From CALRGL01 sp964374035 (GTDB taxonomy: Bacteria > Patescibacteriota > Patescibacteriia > UBA9934 > GWF2-40-263), in NCBI GenBank assembly GCA_964374035.1, contig CAYJWY010000007.1, positions 1-34,178 of the forward strand: 34,178 nt of DNA. The letters run 5' to 3'. Both the position numbers and the translations under genes were made by a program. Of this stretch, positions 5,481 through 13,502 are shown piece by piece. Numbering within the stretch: the stretch's first letter is position 1; each line of letters begins with the position of its first letter. The notes under the pieces were generated by a model. It saw only the letters and a list, made by a program, of their open reading frames with translations. It searched no databases and was not told the DNA's origin.

Positions 5481-5708
5481 ATGCTCAACCACTCAAACCC
5501 CCTCATTCGCATGGCGGCAAACGCCGTCGTCGGTGCGCTTCTCGGTCTCGTCGCTGGTCTCATCCTCGGATTCATCATTAGCTTCATCAGCAAACTCGTT
5601 TTGCCAATTATGGAGGATGGTCCGCAATCTTTTGCACCATTTTTAGGAATGGGCATGGGCAGTTTTATTGGCGCTCTTCTCGGAGGTATTGTTGGTCTGA
5701 AAAAATAG
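5481..5708 (+). CDS. Small two-helix membrane protein with Gly-rich segments
   Basis: The 75-residue product has two hydrophobic segments (about residues 11-40 and 53-72). Both are rich in small residues and resemble glycine-zipper helices: AVVGALLGLVAGLILG and GMGMGSFIGALLGGIVG. It ends GLKK. No signal peptidase site or catalytic motif is visible. A rho-independent terminator follows directly, so it forms its own unit upstream of parA. It is probably a membrane protein of unknown function. The intact frame and its own terminator make it more likely to be real than chance. Confidence 0.7.
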   Translation: MLNHSNPLIRMAANAVVGALLGLVAGLILGFIISFISKLVLPIMEDGPQSFAPFLGMGMGSFIGALLGGIVGLKK

Positions 5709-5730
5709 TCCCCGTTTGTCCATCAAAAAT

Positions 5731-5755
5731 ACCGTGCATTCGCGCGGTCTTTTTG
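5731..5755 (+). terminator. Rho-independent terminator before parA
   Basis: ACCGTGC (5731-5737) pairs with GCGCGGT (5742-5748, one T-G pair) across ATTC and is followed by CTTTTTG. It ends the small membrane protein transcript and overlaps the parA promoter. Confidence 0.85.
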
Positions 5756-5762
5756 TTATACT
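5754..5762 (+). promoter_or_regulatory. Extended -10 promoter for parA
   Basis: TGTTATACT is an extended -10 element (TG-n-TATACT). No good -35 is visible because the terminator stem occupies that position. The parA ATG is 11 nt beyond the hexamer, so the leader would be only a few bases. Confidence 0.7.
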
Positions 5763-5773
5763 GTGCAGAACGT

Positions 5774-6547
5774 ATGGCGCACATTGTTTCAGTTGTGAAT
5801 CAAAAGGGTGGGGTGGGCAAGACGACGACCTCGGTAAACTTGGCGGCGTATCTTGCGGAGCATGGGAAGTTTGTTTTGCTTGTGGACTTAGATCCTCAGG
5901 CGAACGCAACGTCCGGCGTTGGGATTGATCACAACACATTGCCGGCTGGCGTGTATGAAGCCTTGATTGGATCGCACCAAGCGCGACGGTTGATTCTTCC
6001 TACGCCGCACGAAGGTCTTCGTATTCTTCCTGCGACGCAAGCGTTGGCCGGAGCGTCGATTGAACTGGTAAACGCCGAGGAGCGCGAACATTTTTTGCGT
6101 AAGGCACTGATGGAAGTGAAGAACGATTACGACTATATCATCATCGATAACTCACCGTCGCTGGGACTGCTCACCATCAACGGCCTCGTCGCCGCGGATG
6201 CTGTGTTGATTCCCGTGCAGGCCGAGTACTACGCCCTCGAAGGTCTCACGCAACTGCTCAATACGGTGAATCTCGTGCGTGAGAACCTTCGACCGGATCT
6301 TGCCGTGATGGGTGCGGTGATTACGATGTACGATTCTCGGACGAAATTGTCGAAAGAAGTTTTGCAAGAATTGTATCGCTACTTTCCCGATAAAATTTTT
6401 CGTTCCGTTATTCCGCGTTCGGTGCGTCTCGCTGAGGCGCCGTCGTTTGGCAAAACTATCATTGGCTACGATCCATCATCGAAAGCCGCAAAAGCGTATC
6501 AACGTCTGGCGCGCGAATTTATTTTGAGAGACGAAGGGAATTTATAA
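5774..6547 (+). CDS. parA: Chromosome-partitioning ATPase ParA (Soj)
   Basis: This 257-residue ParA/MinD-type ATPase moves ParB-bound origins apart. The deviant Walker A motif KGGVGKTT (residues 11-18), the A' motif VDLDPQAN and the Walker B region IIIDNSPSLG are all present, as is the C-terminal RSVRLAEAPSFG stretch typical of chromosomal Soj proteins. The open frame extends upstream to 5753, but the ATG at 5774 directly precedes the conserved AHIVSVVNQKGG start and fits the promoter position. It is followed after 1 bp by parB, so the two are co-transcribed and act together. ParB-stimulated ATP hydrolysis is expected. Length and motifs are complete, with nothing unusual apart from the near-leaderless start. 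Confidence 0.97.
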   Translation: MAHIVSVVNQKGGVGKTTTSVNLAAYLAEHGKFVLLVDLDPQANATSGVGIDHNTLPAGVYEALIGSHQARRLILPTPHEGLRILPATQALAGASIELVNAEEREHFLRKALMEVKNDYDYIIIDNSPSLGLLTINGLVAADAVLIPVQAEYYALEGLTQLLNTVNLVRENLRPDLAVMGAVITMYDSRTKLSKEVLQELYRYFPDKIFRSVIPRSVRLAEAPSFGKTIIGYDPSSKAAKAYQRLAREFILRDEGNL

Positions 6548-6548
6548 T

Positions 6549-7403
6549 ATGCAATCTCGATCAGCCCTCGGAAAAGGTCTCGGTTCCTTGATTCCACAAA
6601 GAGGTTCGCCGACCGCGCAAGTCGTGAAGAGTTTGAATCAAGAAGTTTTACAGATTCCCGTTGGCGACATCGCGGAAAATCCTCGACAGCCGCGCATGCA
6701 TTTTTCTGCGAGCGATCTTGAAGATTTAATTTCTTCGATTAAGGAATACGGCATTCTGCAACCGCTCGTTGTCACACGATCAAACGGCTCGTACGAGTTG
6801 ATCGCGGGAGAGCGACGATTACGCGCTTCACGAGCGCTTGGACTCAAGACGGTTCCGGTTCTTGTACGCGACGCAACCGAACAACAAAAGCTCGAGCTTG
6901 CGCTCATTGAGAACATTCAACGCGCGGACTTGAACGTCGTGGAAGAAGCCTTTGCGTATCAAGCGCTCATTCAAGAATTTAATCTCTCGCAACAAGATGT
7001 CGCCGCGCGTGTAGGCAAGAGTCGTCCGGTGATTTCAAACGCGATGCGTTTGCTTGAGCTTCCTGAGGACATGCTCTCAGCGCTCAAAGAAGATCGTCTT
7101 ACAAAGACACATGCACGCGCCCTCCTTTCTGAATCTGATCCAACAAAACAGCGTTTCATGTTTGAGCGTATGCTCAGAGGAGAAATGACTTCGCGTGAAG
7201 CGGAAACAAAATCAACAGGCCTCATGCCAAGGCGTGAAAAGAAAGGCAAGGATCCAAACCTCACCGCACACGAGCGACGACTGCGGGAAATTCTTGGCAC
7301 AAAGGTTTCCATTGAGGAACAGGCAGGGAAGGGAAAGATCAGCATTCAGTTTTTTTCCAAAGCAGAATTGCTTGATCTTTTAAATCGATTATCCGATATT
7401 TGA
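6549..7403 (+). CDS. parB: Chromosome-partitioning protein ParB (Spo0J)
   Basis: This 284-residue ParB binds parS sites near the origin and works with ParA. The N-terminal CTP-binding domain has NPRQPR (about 44-49), GERRLRAS (87-94) and ENIQRADLNVVEEA (121-134). A helix-turn-helix follows (about 147-168, SQQDVAARVGKSRPVISNAM), then the linker and C-terminal dimerisation region. The N-terminus RSALGKGLGSLI is the ParA-interacting peptide typical of the family. The start lies 1 bp after the parA stop. The gene converges on the relA-like gene with only 13 bp between stop codons. I did not find a convincing full parS site in this window. Confidence 0.97.
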   Translation: MQSRSALGKGLGSLIPQRGSPTAQVVKSLNQEVLQIPVGDIAENPRQPRMHFSASDLEDLISSIKEYGILQPLVVTRSNGSYELIAGERRLRASRALGLKTVPVLVRDATEQQKLELALIENIQRADLNVVEEAFAYQALIQEFNLSQQDVAARVGKSRPVISNAMRLLELPEDMLSALKEDRLTKTHARALLSESDPTKQRFMFERMLRGEMTSREAETKSTGLMPRREKKGKDPNLTAHERRLREILGTKVSIEEQAGKGKISIQFFSKAELLDLLNRLSDI

Positions 7404-7416
7404 GTGGAGATTCGAC

Positions 7417-8910
7417 TTATTTTTTGCCTCCTTTAAGCACACCGGCGAACCAGCCTCTCACGGTGCGGCGCGTTTCATCGCGAATTTTATTTCTTGCGTG
7501 TCGCGTTTTCACAAATTTTAACCAATCTGGATTCGGTCCGCGTCTGTTTTTGTCCGTGATAATTTCCACAATATTGCCAGAGACCAGGATCGTATCAAGA
7601 TTTTTCATCATGTCGTTGATGCGTGCGGCCGTGCATTTGTTTCCGACTTCTGAGTGGATTGCATAGGCAAAATCGACAGGCGTGGCGCCCTCGGGTAGAT
7701 CAATGACATCACCCTCGGGCGTAAAGACAAAAATACGATCCTTAAAAACATCGATCTTCATGAACTCAAGTTGTTCAAAAAAGTCTTTCTTTTCGGCAAG
7801 TTCTCGTTGGATTTGGGCAAGCTCCTCCATCCAGTAGGTATTGCGCGTTTCCGGTGACCCGTCCTCTTTATATCTCCAATGCGCGGCTACACCATACTCG
7901 GAGAGTTCGTGCATTTCTTGGGTGCGAATTTGAAATTCCACGATTTCTCCGTCATCGGTAAATACCGTGGTGTGCAAGGATTGATAACCGTTTGGTTTGG
8001 GTTGTGCGATGTAATCTTTGACGCGTCCGGGAACCGGCTTCCAGTGTCGATGAAGAATTCCCAGGGTGATGTAACATTCTTCCACATCCTGAACAATGAT
8101 TCGTACCGCGATAAAGTCGTAGATTTTACTGAGATCGCCATGATGACGTTTCATTTTTTCGTACAAACTATACAAACGTTTGACACGTCCATGCACTTGC
8201 GCGTTTTGAATGCCGGTATGGCCCAGGAGTTTTTCCGTTTGATCAATGATTCGACTCACGTACGCACCCTTCTCACGAACTTTGATATCCATGATCGTTT
8301 TCATGCGTTCGTATTCCTTGGGTTGCAAGTACGCAAACGATCCGTCTTCCAGTTCACCCTTGATCTCACTCATGCCAAGGCGTCCGGCAATCGGTGCATA
8401 AATTTCCAATGACTCACGTGCAATGCGTTCCTGTTTTACTTTCGGTTGTCCGTAGAGTGTTTGGAGATTATGGAGACGATCAGCAAACTTCATGAACACA
8501 ACGCGCACATCAGAGGCCATCGCGAGAAACATTTTGCGTAAATTTTCCGCGTAGCGTTCCGCGCCGCTGTATTTTACGTTGTGTTTCAATTTTGTTACGT
8601 TGTTCACGAGCGATGCAATGTCGTCGCCAAACGTTTCTTGAACGTTTTCGATAGACACATCGCTATCTTCAACAACATCGTGCAAGAGTCCTGCGATGAC
8701 GACATTCAAGTGAAGCCCCATTTCCGCAAGTTTGTAGGCGACCGCAAGCGGATGGGAGATAAACGGATGACCAGTCAATCGCACTTCACCCTCATGAGCC
8801 CTCAGAGCCATCTCGTAGGCTTTTTTGAGTGTTGTCAAATCCGGCTCTGTGTAGTGATTCTTCACGAGTGATTCAAGTTCCGTGTAGGTGTGAAGAATTT
8901 CTGACGACAT
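7417..8910 (-). CDS. RelA/SpoT-family (p)ppGpp synthetase/hydrolase lacking the C-terminal ACT region
   Basis: The protein (497 residues) makes and breaks the alarmone (p)ppGpp. The N-terminal HD hydrolase domain shows H53 (SHPLAV) and LLHDVVED (H77-D78, E81-D82). The synthetase domain follows, with YDFIAVRI, RVKDYIAQPKPNGYQSLHT and EFQIRT...MHELSEYGVAAHW. A TGS domain (DRIFVFTPEGDVIDLPEGAT) then ends the protein. Typical Rel/SpoT proteins exceed 700 residues and continue with helical, zinc-finger and ACT domains, which are absent. Both catalytic domains look intact, so it is probably bifunctional but regulated differently. The frame opens at a GTG at 8970; I prefer the ATG at 8910 because the extra residues are not family-like. 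RelA versus SpoT naming is not resolvable. Confidence 0.93.
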   Translation of the reverse strand: MSSEILHTYTELESLVKNHYTEPDLTTLKKAYEMALRAHEGEVRLTGHPFISHPLAVAYKLAEMGLHLNVVIAGLLHDVVEDSDVSIENVQETFGDDIASLVNNVTKLKHNVKYSGAERYAENLRKMFLAMASDVRVVFMKFADRLHNLQTLYGQPKVKQERIARESLEIYAPIAGRLGMSEIKGELEDGSFAYLQPKEYERMKTIMDIKVREKGAYVSRIIDQTEKLLGHTGIQNAQVHGRVKRLYSLYEKMKRHHGDLSKIYDFIAVRIIVQDVEECYITLGILHRHWKPVPGRVKDYIAQPKPNGYQSLHTTVFTDDGEIVEFQIRTQEMHELSEYGVAAHWRYKEDGSPETRNTYWMEELAQIQRELAEKKDFFEQLEFMKIDVFKDRIFVFTPEGDVIDLPEGATPVDFAYAIHSEVGNKCTAARINDMMKNLDTILVSGNIVEIITDKNRRGPNPDWLKFVKTRHARNKIRDETRRTVRGWFAGVLKGGKK

Positions 8911-9015
8911 AGGTACATCTAACGATACTACCCACCTTTCTGTCTGTAAAGCGGGATTTTTTAACATCACACGATTCGCGTGTCTCGCGTAATGTTCAAG
9001 GTTGTGAAGGTATTT

Positions 9016-9044
9016 TTGGTAGGGCCTCTATGATCTGATATACT
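9016..9044 (+). promoter_or_regulatory. Promoter upstream of the 9225 gene
   Basis: TTGGTA (9016-9021), a 17-bp spacer and TATACT (9039-9044), with TG at 9036-9037 forming an extended -10. A transcript from here would have a leader of about 175 nt that contains the hairpin at 9172-9218. Confidence 0.65.
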
Positions 9045-9085
9045 ATGGTCATATGAACCCATAGCGAGTTTCCATTCGTCACATG

Positions 9086-9118
9086 AGATTCTTCGGATGC
9101 ACTCAGGATGACAGACAA
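9086..9118. repeat. Dispersed intergenic repeat
   Basis: AGATTCTTCGGATGCACTCA then GGATGACAGA matches a type of intergenic repeat seen in many bacterial genomes; read on the other strand it is TCATCCTGAGTGCATCCGAA then GAATCT. It creates a spurious minus-strand frame with SASEESH. There is only one copy in this window, so the assignment rests on recognition. Confidence 0.5.
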
Positions 9119-9171
9119 CGATGAAATCTTGTTTGTTCCTAAATTAAGAGAAGATACGGGATAACCCAAGA

Positions 9172-9218
9172 GACCTCTGAAAAATGGTGAGACGAGAGAT
9201 TGCCGTTTTTCAGAGGTT
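9172..9218 (+). promoter_or_regulatory. Leader hairpin ending just before the 9225 start codon
   Basis: CCTCTGAAAAA (9174-9184) pairs with TTTTTCAGAGG (9206-9216), extended by two pairs including a G-T, around a loop of about 21 nt. The stem ends 6 nt before the ATG at 9225 and would occupy the ribosome binding region, suggesting translational or attenuation control. Confidence 0.55.
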
Positions 9219-9224
9219 TCCACA

Positions 9225-10028
9225 ATGAATTCTATGCCAGAAGGTCAAGTGAATGAAGCGTTAAGACGTGCTCAAGAAGCCGCGGATCAAGAGGCACATG
9301 AGGATCAAAAATTAAATCAAGAAATTAAGGCACTTTCTCAGGAAGAACGTGCTCGTGTTGAGGCAGACGTTGCAAAACACAATGCCGAAGTTGCTAGACT
9401 CAAGGCGCTTGAACAAGAGCAGATCGCAGACTTACGACAGAAATGTGCCGAGATCGCCCAAGAGGACGGTGAGGTCATACACAAAACAGTCGTCCTCCCT
9501 CGCGATGGATTAAAGAAACCATCCACAACCGCAAACGTGGCCGCGTTTACAACCGTGTTTGGAAGCATGGGTCTCAAGAAGCTTGGGCAAAAATTTTTGC
9601 ATGCTTCCGATTCAATTTTTGCAAAAATTGGAATGTGGGCTAAAAAAATGGATGAGCAAGGCCAAAAGGAAATGGGGCCATTTGCGTTTATGGTTAAACC
9701 TTTCAACTGGATCGAACCAACATTAAACCTTTTATCTCGAGGAACATTACGTGAGACGCTAAAAACCACGTTGGGTGAGAAGGCGAAAAAGGCACGTGAA
9801 GAGGCGGATAAAGAAGAGGCAAAACGTGCGGCTGAGGAGAAGAAAAAGAAAGAAGATGACGATTACTTCAAAAAACTCGACTTAACCCCAAAGCAAGTCA
9901 AGGCGCTCAAAGATAAAACAGATAAGGAAGAAAAGGAGGAGAAAGAGCGTAAAGAAAAAGGGGAAGGAGAATCAAAAGCTCCACCCGCCGAAGCGAAACC
10001 AAAAGAAGAAGAAAAAGAAGCGGCCTAG
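9225..10028 (+). CDS. Charged coiled-coil protein of unknown function
   Basis: This 267-residue protein is dominated by Glu, Lys, Ala and Gln. Residues 1-85 are a long predicted coiled coil (VNEALRRAQEAADQEAHEDQ onward). Residues about 100-185 form a less charged central domain (TTANVAAFTTVFGSMGLKKL, then KPFNWIEPTLNLLSRGTLRE). The C-terminal 80 residues are an extremely charged Lys/Glu tail ending KPKEEEKEAA. There is no signal peptide or clear membrane helix. Its stop overlaps the topA stop in a CTAG palindrome, so the genes converge. An upstream promoter and a hairpin leader suggest its own regulated transcript. I recognise no family. Confidence 0.8.
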   Translation: MNSMPEGQVNEALRRAQEAADQEAHEDQKLNQEIKALSQEERARVEADVAKHNAEVARLKALEQEQIADLRQKCAEIAQEDGEVIHKTVVLPRDGLKKPSTTANVAAFTTVFGSMGLKKLGQKFLHASDSIFAKIGMWAKKMDEQGQKEMGPFAFMVKPFNWIEPTLNLLSRGTLRETLKTTLGEKAKKAREEADKEEAKRAAEEKKKKEDDDYFKKLDLTPKQVKALKDKTDKEEKEEKERKEKGEGESKAPPAEAKPKEEEKEAA

Positions 10029-12313
10029 GCTCGTTTCTTTTTTTCTGCAAATCGTCGTTTGCTGGGTCCGGCCGCGCGTTTGTTCGCGAGCAGTTCGATG
10101 GCCATTTCGGTTGTGACCATGAGCGGATCGATACTTTTTTTGATTGACATGTTTGTCGTTCCGTCGGTGACATACACGCCGTAACGTCCTTCGCGAATCG
10201 TGATCGGCGCCTTGCTCACTGGATCCTCACCGAGTTCTGCAATGGGTGTGGCCATGCGTCTCTTTCGTTCCGCGGCTTGCTTGAGCACCTCTTTTGCGGT
10301 TTGAAGATCAATGGAAACGGGATTTAAATCTACACCCAGAGATGCGGACGTCTCGCCCCATCGAAGATAGGGACCGAAGCGGCCGATGTCGACGGTGATG
10401 GGCACACCATCATCTCCAACGCCGAGCGTTTTTGGAAACTGCAGGCAGTTCAGTGCGTCCTCAAGCGTTGCGGACTCCGCGTACATGCCTTTCAAGAGCG
10501 ATGCACTTTTTGGTTTCGGCTTGCCGGATTCCTTGTCTTCTTTTGTGTATTCGCCCACTTGGACAAACGAACCGAAGCGGCCGTTGCGCAGAAAGATGCC
10601 CAGACCGGTTTCTGGATCTTTACCGAGTTCGCGATCCGGCATGATGTCGGCGCGATCGAGTTCTTTGGATTTTGTTTCGAGGTTTTGGTGGAACGGTTTG
10701 TAAAAGGCTTCGAGGAAGGGAACCCATTCCACCGTGCCTTCGGCGATTTCGTCGAGGGTTTTTTCCAACTGTGCCGTGAATGCGTAGTCGACAATGTTTT
10801 TGAAGTGCTCGACGAGCAAGTCGTTTACGATAAAGGCAATGTCGGTGGGAAACAGCTTTTTGCCGTCGTCGCGATCAACATAGCCGCGGTCGATAATGGT
10901 GCTGATCGTCGGGGCGTACGTGGAAGGTCGCCCGATACCATGCTCTTCAAGGACTTTGACGAGCGTTGCGTCGGAGTAGCGAGCCGGTGGTTCGGTAAAG
11001 TGTTGGTTGGGTGTCATCTCGTCTGTCTTCACGCGGTCGCCAACGTTGAGTTCGGGTAAAAGTTTTTCTTGCGACGCTTGATAGACCTTCATGAATCCAT
11101 CAAAGGCAACGGTCGAGCCGTTTGCACGGAAGAGATATTGCTTGGCAAGCACGTCGACCGAAGTGCGATCGAGCTTTGCGGGTGGAAGTTGCGAAGCGAC
11201 CGTGCGTCGCCAGATGAGATCGTAGATGCGCCATTCGCGTGGCTCGAGTGTTCCTTTCAGATCGGCGGGGAGGGTTGTGACTTCTGTGGGACGGATCGCT
11301 TCGTGCGCTTCTTGCGCGCCTTTTTTCGTGGTGTGATAGGTCTTTGCGCCGGTTGCGTATGTTGCACCGTATTGCTTTGTGATGAATGCTTGCGTTTCGA
11401 TTAAAAATTTTTCCGCGAGGTTCAGCGAGTCCGTACGCATGTACGTGATGCGACCAGTTTCGTACAGCTTTTGTGCGAGAGCCATTGTTTGCTTCGCGCT
11501 GAATCCAAGTTTGTTGTTCGCATCGATTTGCAACGAGGAGGTTGTGTATGGTTTCGGACAGACCTTCGAGACCTGTTTCTTTTCGATGTTGGTGACCTTT
11601 GCGTCCGCACCTTCTAAGTCGTCGACGAGTTTCTTTGCTTGGTCGCCTGTCGTTAAACTCATCTTCTCGATTTTGTCTTCGCCGATTTGAATCAACTTTG
11701 CCGGAAACACGGTCGCGTCTTTTTCAAATTGCGCATCGACCGTCCAGAATTCCTCAACGTTGAAAGCTCGGCGTTCGCGTTCGCGTTCGACGATGAGGCG
11801 CATGGCAACGGATTGCACGCGTCCCGCGCTTAGTCCACGACGAACCTTCGACCATAAGAACGGTGAAAGTTCGTACCCGACAAGACGATCAAGAATACGA
11901 CGGGATTGTTGTGCGTCCACCAGATTGATATCAAGCGTGCGTGGATGTTCGATCGCGCCTTCGATCGCGCTCTTGGTAATTTCATGAAAGACGATACGCT
12001 TGGCGGTCTTTGTGTCGAGCTTCAAAACATCCGCAAGATGCCAGGCGATGGCTTCTCCTTCGCGGTCTTCGTCGGTTGCCAGGATCACGTCGTCGCAACC
12101 CTTTGCGGCTTTTTTTAGATCGAGAACTTTTTGTTTTGCCTGCGGAGGAATCACGTACGTTGCTTCAAAGTTGTGATCGACGTCAACGCCAATCTTACTC
12201 TTGGGCAAGTCACGCACGTGCCCAAACGAAGAAAGGACGGTGTAATCCTTTCCTAAAAATTTCGCGATGGTCTTTGCTTTTGTCGGAGACTCAACGATGA
12301 CGAGGGTTTTCAT
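10025..12313 (-). CDS. topA: DNA topoisomerase I (type IA)
   Basis: The 762-residue enzyme relaxes negative supercoils by single-strand passage. The Toprim domain is intact, with E8 (VIVESPTK) and D81-E-D83-R-E85 binding Mg2+. The catalytic tyrosine is Y291 in GRITYMRTDSL. EEHGIGRPSTYAPTISTI is the conserved block near the active site. The C-terminus carries glycine-containing topoisomerase C-terminal repeats (GRFGSFVQVG, GRFGPYLRWG, GRYGVYVTDG) and a basic tail (KRRFAEKKKRA). The Cys4 zinc fingers of the E. coli enzyme are absent, as in several other bacterial lineages. It follows dprA on the same strand after about 100 bp holding a large inverted repeat, so it may be expressed with the der-pth-dprA block or separately. 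Confidence 0.97.
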   Translation of the reverse strand: MKTLVIVESPTKAKTIAKFLGKDYTVLSSFGHVRDLPKSKIGVDVDHNFEATYVIPPQAKQKVLDLKKAAKGCDDVILATDEDREGEAIAWHLADVLKLDTKTAKRIVFHEITKSAIEGAIEHPRTLDINLVDAQQSRRILDRLVGYELSPFLWSKVRRGLSAGRVQSVAMRLIVERERERRAFNVEEFWTVDAQFEKDATVFPAKLIQIGEDKIEKMSLTTGDQAKKLVDDLEGADAKVTNIEKKQVSKVCPKPYTTSSLQIDANNKLGFSAKQTMALAQKLYETGRITYMRTDSLNLAEKFLIETQAFITKQYGATYATGAKTYHTTKKGAQEAHEAIRPTEVTTLPADLKGTLEPREWRIYDLIWRRTVASQLPPAKLDRTSVDVLAKQYLFRANGSTVAFDGFMKVYQASQEKLLPELNVGDRVKTDEMTPNQHFTEPPARYSDATLVKVLEEHGIGRPSTYAPTISTIIDRGYVDRDDGKKLFPTDIAFIVNDLLVEHFKNIVDYAFTAQLEKTLDEIAEGTVEWVPFLEAFYKPFHQNLETKSKELDRADIMPDRELGKDPETGLGIFLRNGRFGSFVQVGEYTKEDKESGKPKPKSASLLKGMYAESATLEDALNCLQFPKTLGVGDDGVPITVDIGRFGPYLRWGETSASLGVDLNPVSIDLQTAKEVLKQAAERKRRMATPIAELGEDPVSKAPITIREGRYGVYVTDGTTNMSIKKSIDPLMVTTEMAIELLANKRAAGPSKRRFAEKKKRA

Positions 12314-12345
12314 AGTTGGGAGTGGTGCAGGTGAAGGAAGTGTTG

Positions 12346-12416
12346 GTAGCCGCAGGCTTTAGCCTACGCGAATGCATGGGTAAGGACTATTCGCGCAGGC
12401 TAAAGCCTGCGGCTAC
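12346..12416. repeat. REP-like inverted repeat between dprA and topA
   Basis: GTAGCCGCAGGCTTTAGCCT then ACGCGAAT (12346-12372) is nearly the exact reverse complement of ATTCGCGCAGGCTAAAGCCT then GCGGCTAC (12389-12416). Arms of about 27 bp differ by one base around a 16-nt loop. Repeats with the core GCAGGCTTTAGCCTGC are widespread intergenic elements in bacteria. It could block readthrough from dprA into topA. Confidence 0.85.
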
Positions 12417-12419
12417 AAG

Positions 12420-13502
12420 TCATGAGACTTTCGTATAATAACGGCCTCCCTCATGCCTGGCAACTCCTTTCATCTCGAGCATGGTCATCGTGCTTGATGC
12501 GACATGAATGGGAATGTTCGAGGTACGGACGATTTCGTCGAGGTGTTTGGGCTCCACGGTGAGCACGTTTAGAATCGTTGACTCTTCTTCGTTTGCGGGT
12601 TTGTAGTCTGGTGATGTTGACGTTGCACGCAAGGTCACACCAAAAATATCGGTCGGGTCGGTCACGGGTGTCGCGCCTTCTTTGATTAAATTATTTGGAC
12701 CCTCACTCATCGGTCCATCAATGGGGCCTGGGATTGCATACACATCGCGGCCGGATTCGAGTGCGGATTTGGCCGTGATGAGCGAGCCTGACGCGATTGC
12801 GCCCTCCACGATGAGGACTCCATGGCTGAGCCCTGCGATGATGCGGTTGCGAAGCGGAAAGTGTTGTTTGAGTGGCGGTGTGCCGATCGGGAATTCTGAG
12901 ATGAGGGCTCCGCCCTTGGCAACAATCGAACTGGCGAGCGCACGATTTTGTGAAGGATAGATCGACTCGTGGTCAACCCCATTGCCAAGTACGGCAATGG
13001 TCAGTCCGTTTCCCTCAAGCGCGGCTTGGTGCGCGGCCGAGTCAATGCCCTGGGCAAGACCGCTTACAATCACAACGCCCGCTTGCGCAAGTGGTCCAAT
13101 GATACGCTCAACAACGCGTAGGCCATACGATGTTGCTTTGCGTGAACCCACAACAGCCAGATGCTTGATTTGTGGGTTTGGGAGTTGACCGCGTACGAAT
13201 AGGACGGCGGGCGGTTCAAAGATTTCTTTTAAGAGTGGAGGATACGCTTCGTCCTTGATGGTAATTGCTTGCACGTGATGTTGTTCGAGACGTTTGAGTT
13301 CGAGATCAGGATCGATGTGAATGCGTTCTTGTAAAAAACGGTTCGTCACTTCCGGCTCAATGCCGGCCTCGATGAATTGCGCCGCGCTCGCTTCAAACGC
13401 GGTCTTCATATCGGGGAATCGTCGCGAGAGTTTTCCCATGCGTACGGGTCCAAACGGACGGAAGCGCGTCATGGCTAGCCAGTAGGCAAGGTCACTTAAC
13501 AT
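12420..13502 (-). CDS. dprA: DNA-processing protein DprA (Smf)
   Basis: This 360-residue protein loads RecA onto incoming single-stranded DNA during natural transformation. An N-terminal helix-hairpin-helix-like region precedes the Rossmann-fold DprA core with VGSRKATSYG, SGLAQGIDSAAHQAAL, VLGNGVDHESIYP and FPLRNRIIAGLSHGVLIVEG, and a C-terminal winged-helix DprA domain (about 300-360). The size is normal. Its start overlaps the 3' end of pth by 11 bp, which implies translational coupling. In CPR bacteria, DprA is thought to act with competence and pilus proteins in DNA uptake. No other competence gene is in this window. Confidence 0.95.
   Translation of the reverse strand: MLSDLAYWLAMTRFRPFGPVRMGKLSRRFPDMKTAFEASAAQFIEAGIEPEVTNRFLQERIHIDPDLELKRLEQHHVQAITIKDEAYPPLLKEIFEPPAVLFVRGQLPNPQIKHLAVVGSRKATSYGLRVVERIIGPLAQAGVVIVSGLAQGIDSAAHQAALEGNGLTIAVLGNGVDHESIYPSQNRALASSIVAKGGALISEFPIGTPPLKQHFPLRNRIIAGLSHGVLIVEGAIASGSLITAKSALESGRDVYAIPGPIDGPMSEGPNNLIKEGATPVTDPTDIFGVTLRATSTSPDYKPANEEESTILNVLTVEPKHLDEIVRTSNIPIHVASSTMTMLEMKGVARHEGGRYYTKVS

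Noticed and set aside
7401..7403. Possible TGA recoding as in some CPR lineages
   Set aside because: TGA ends parB, hisS, dprA and other genes at family-typical lengths, and the genes I read contain no internal TGA.
8996..9223. 75-codon minus-strand frame
   Set aside because: It reads through a known type of intergenic repeat (SASEESH) and the promoter and leader of the opposite-strand gene.
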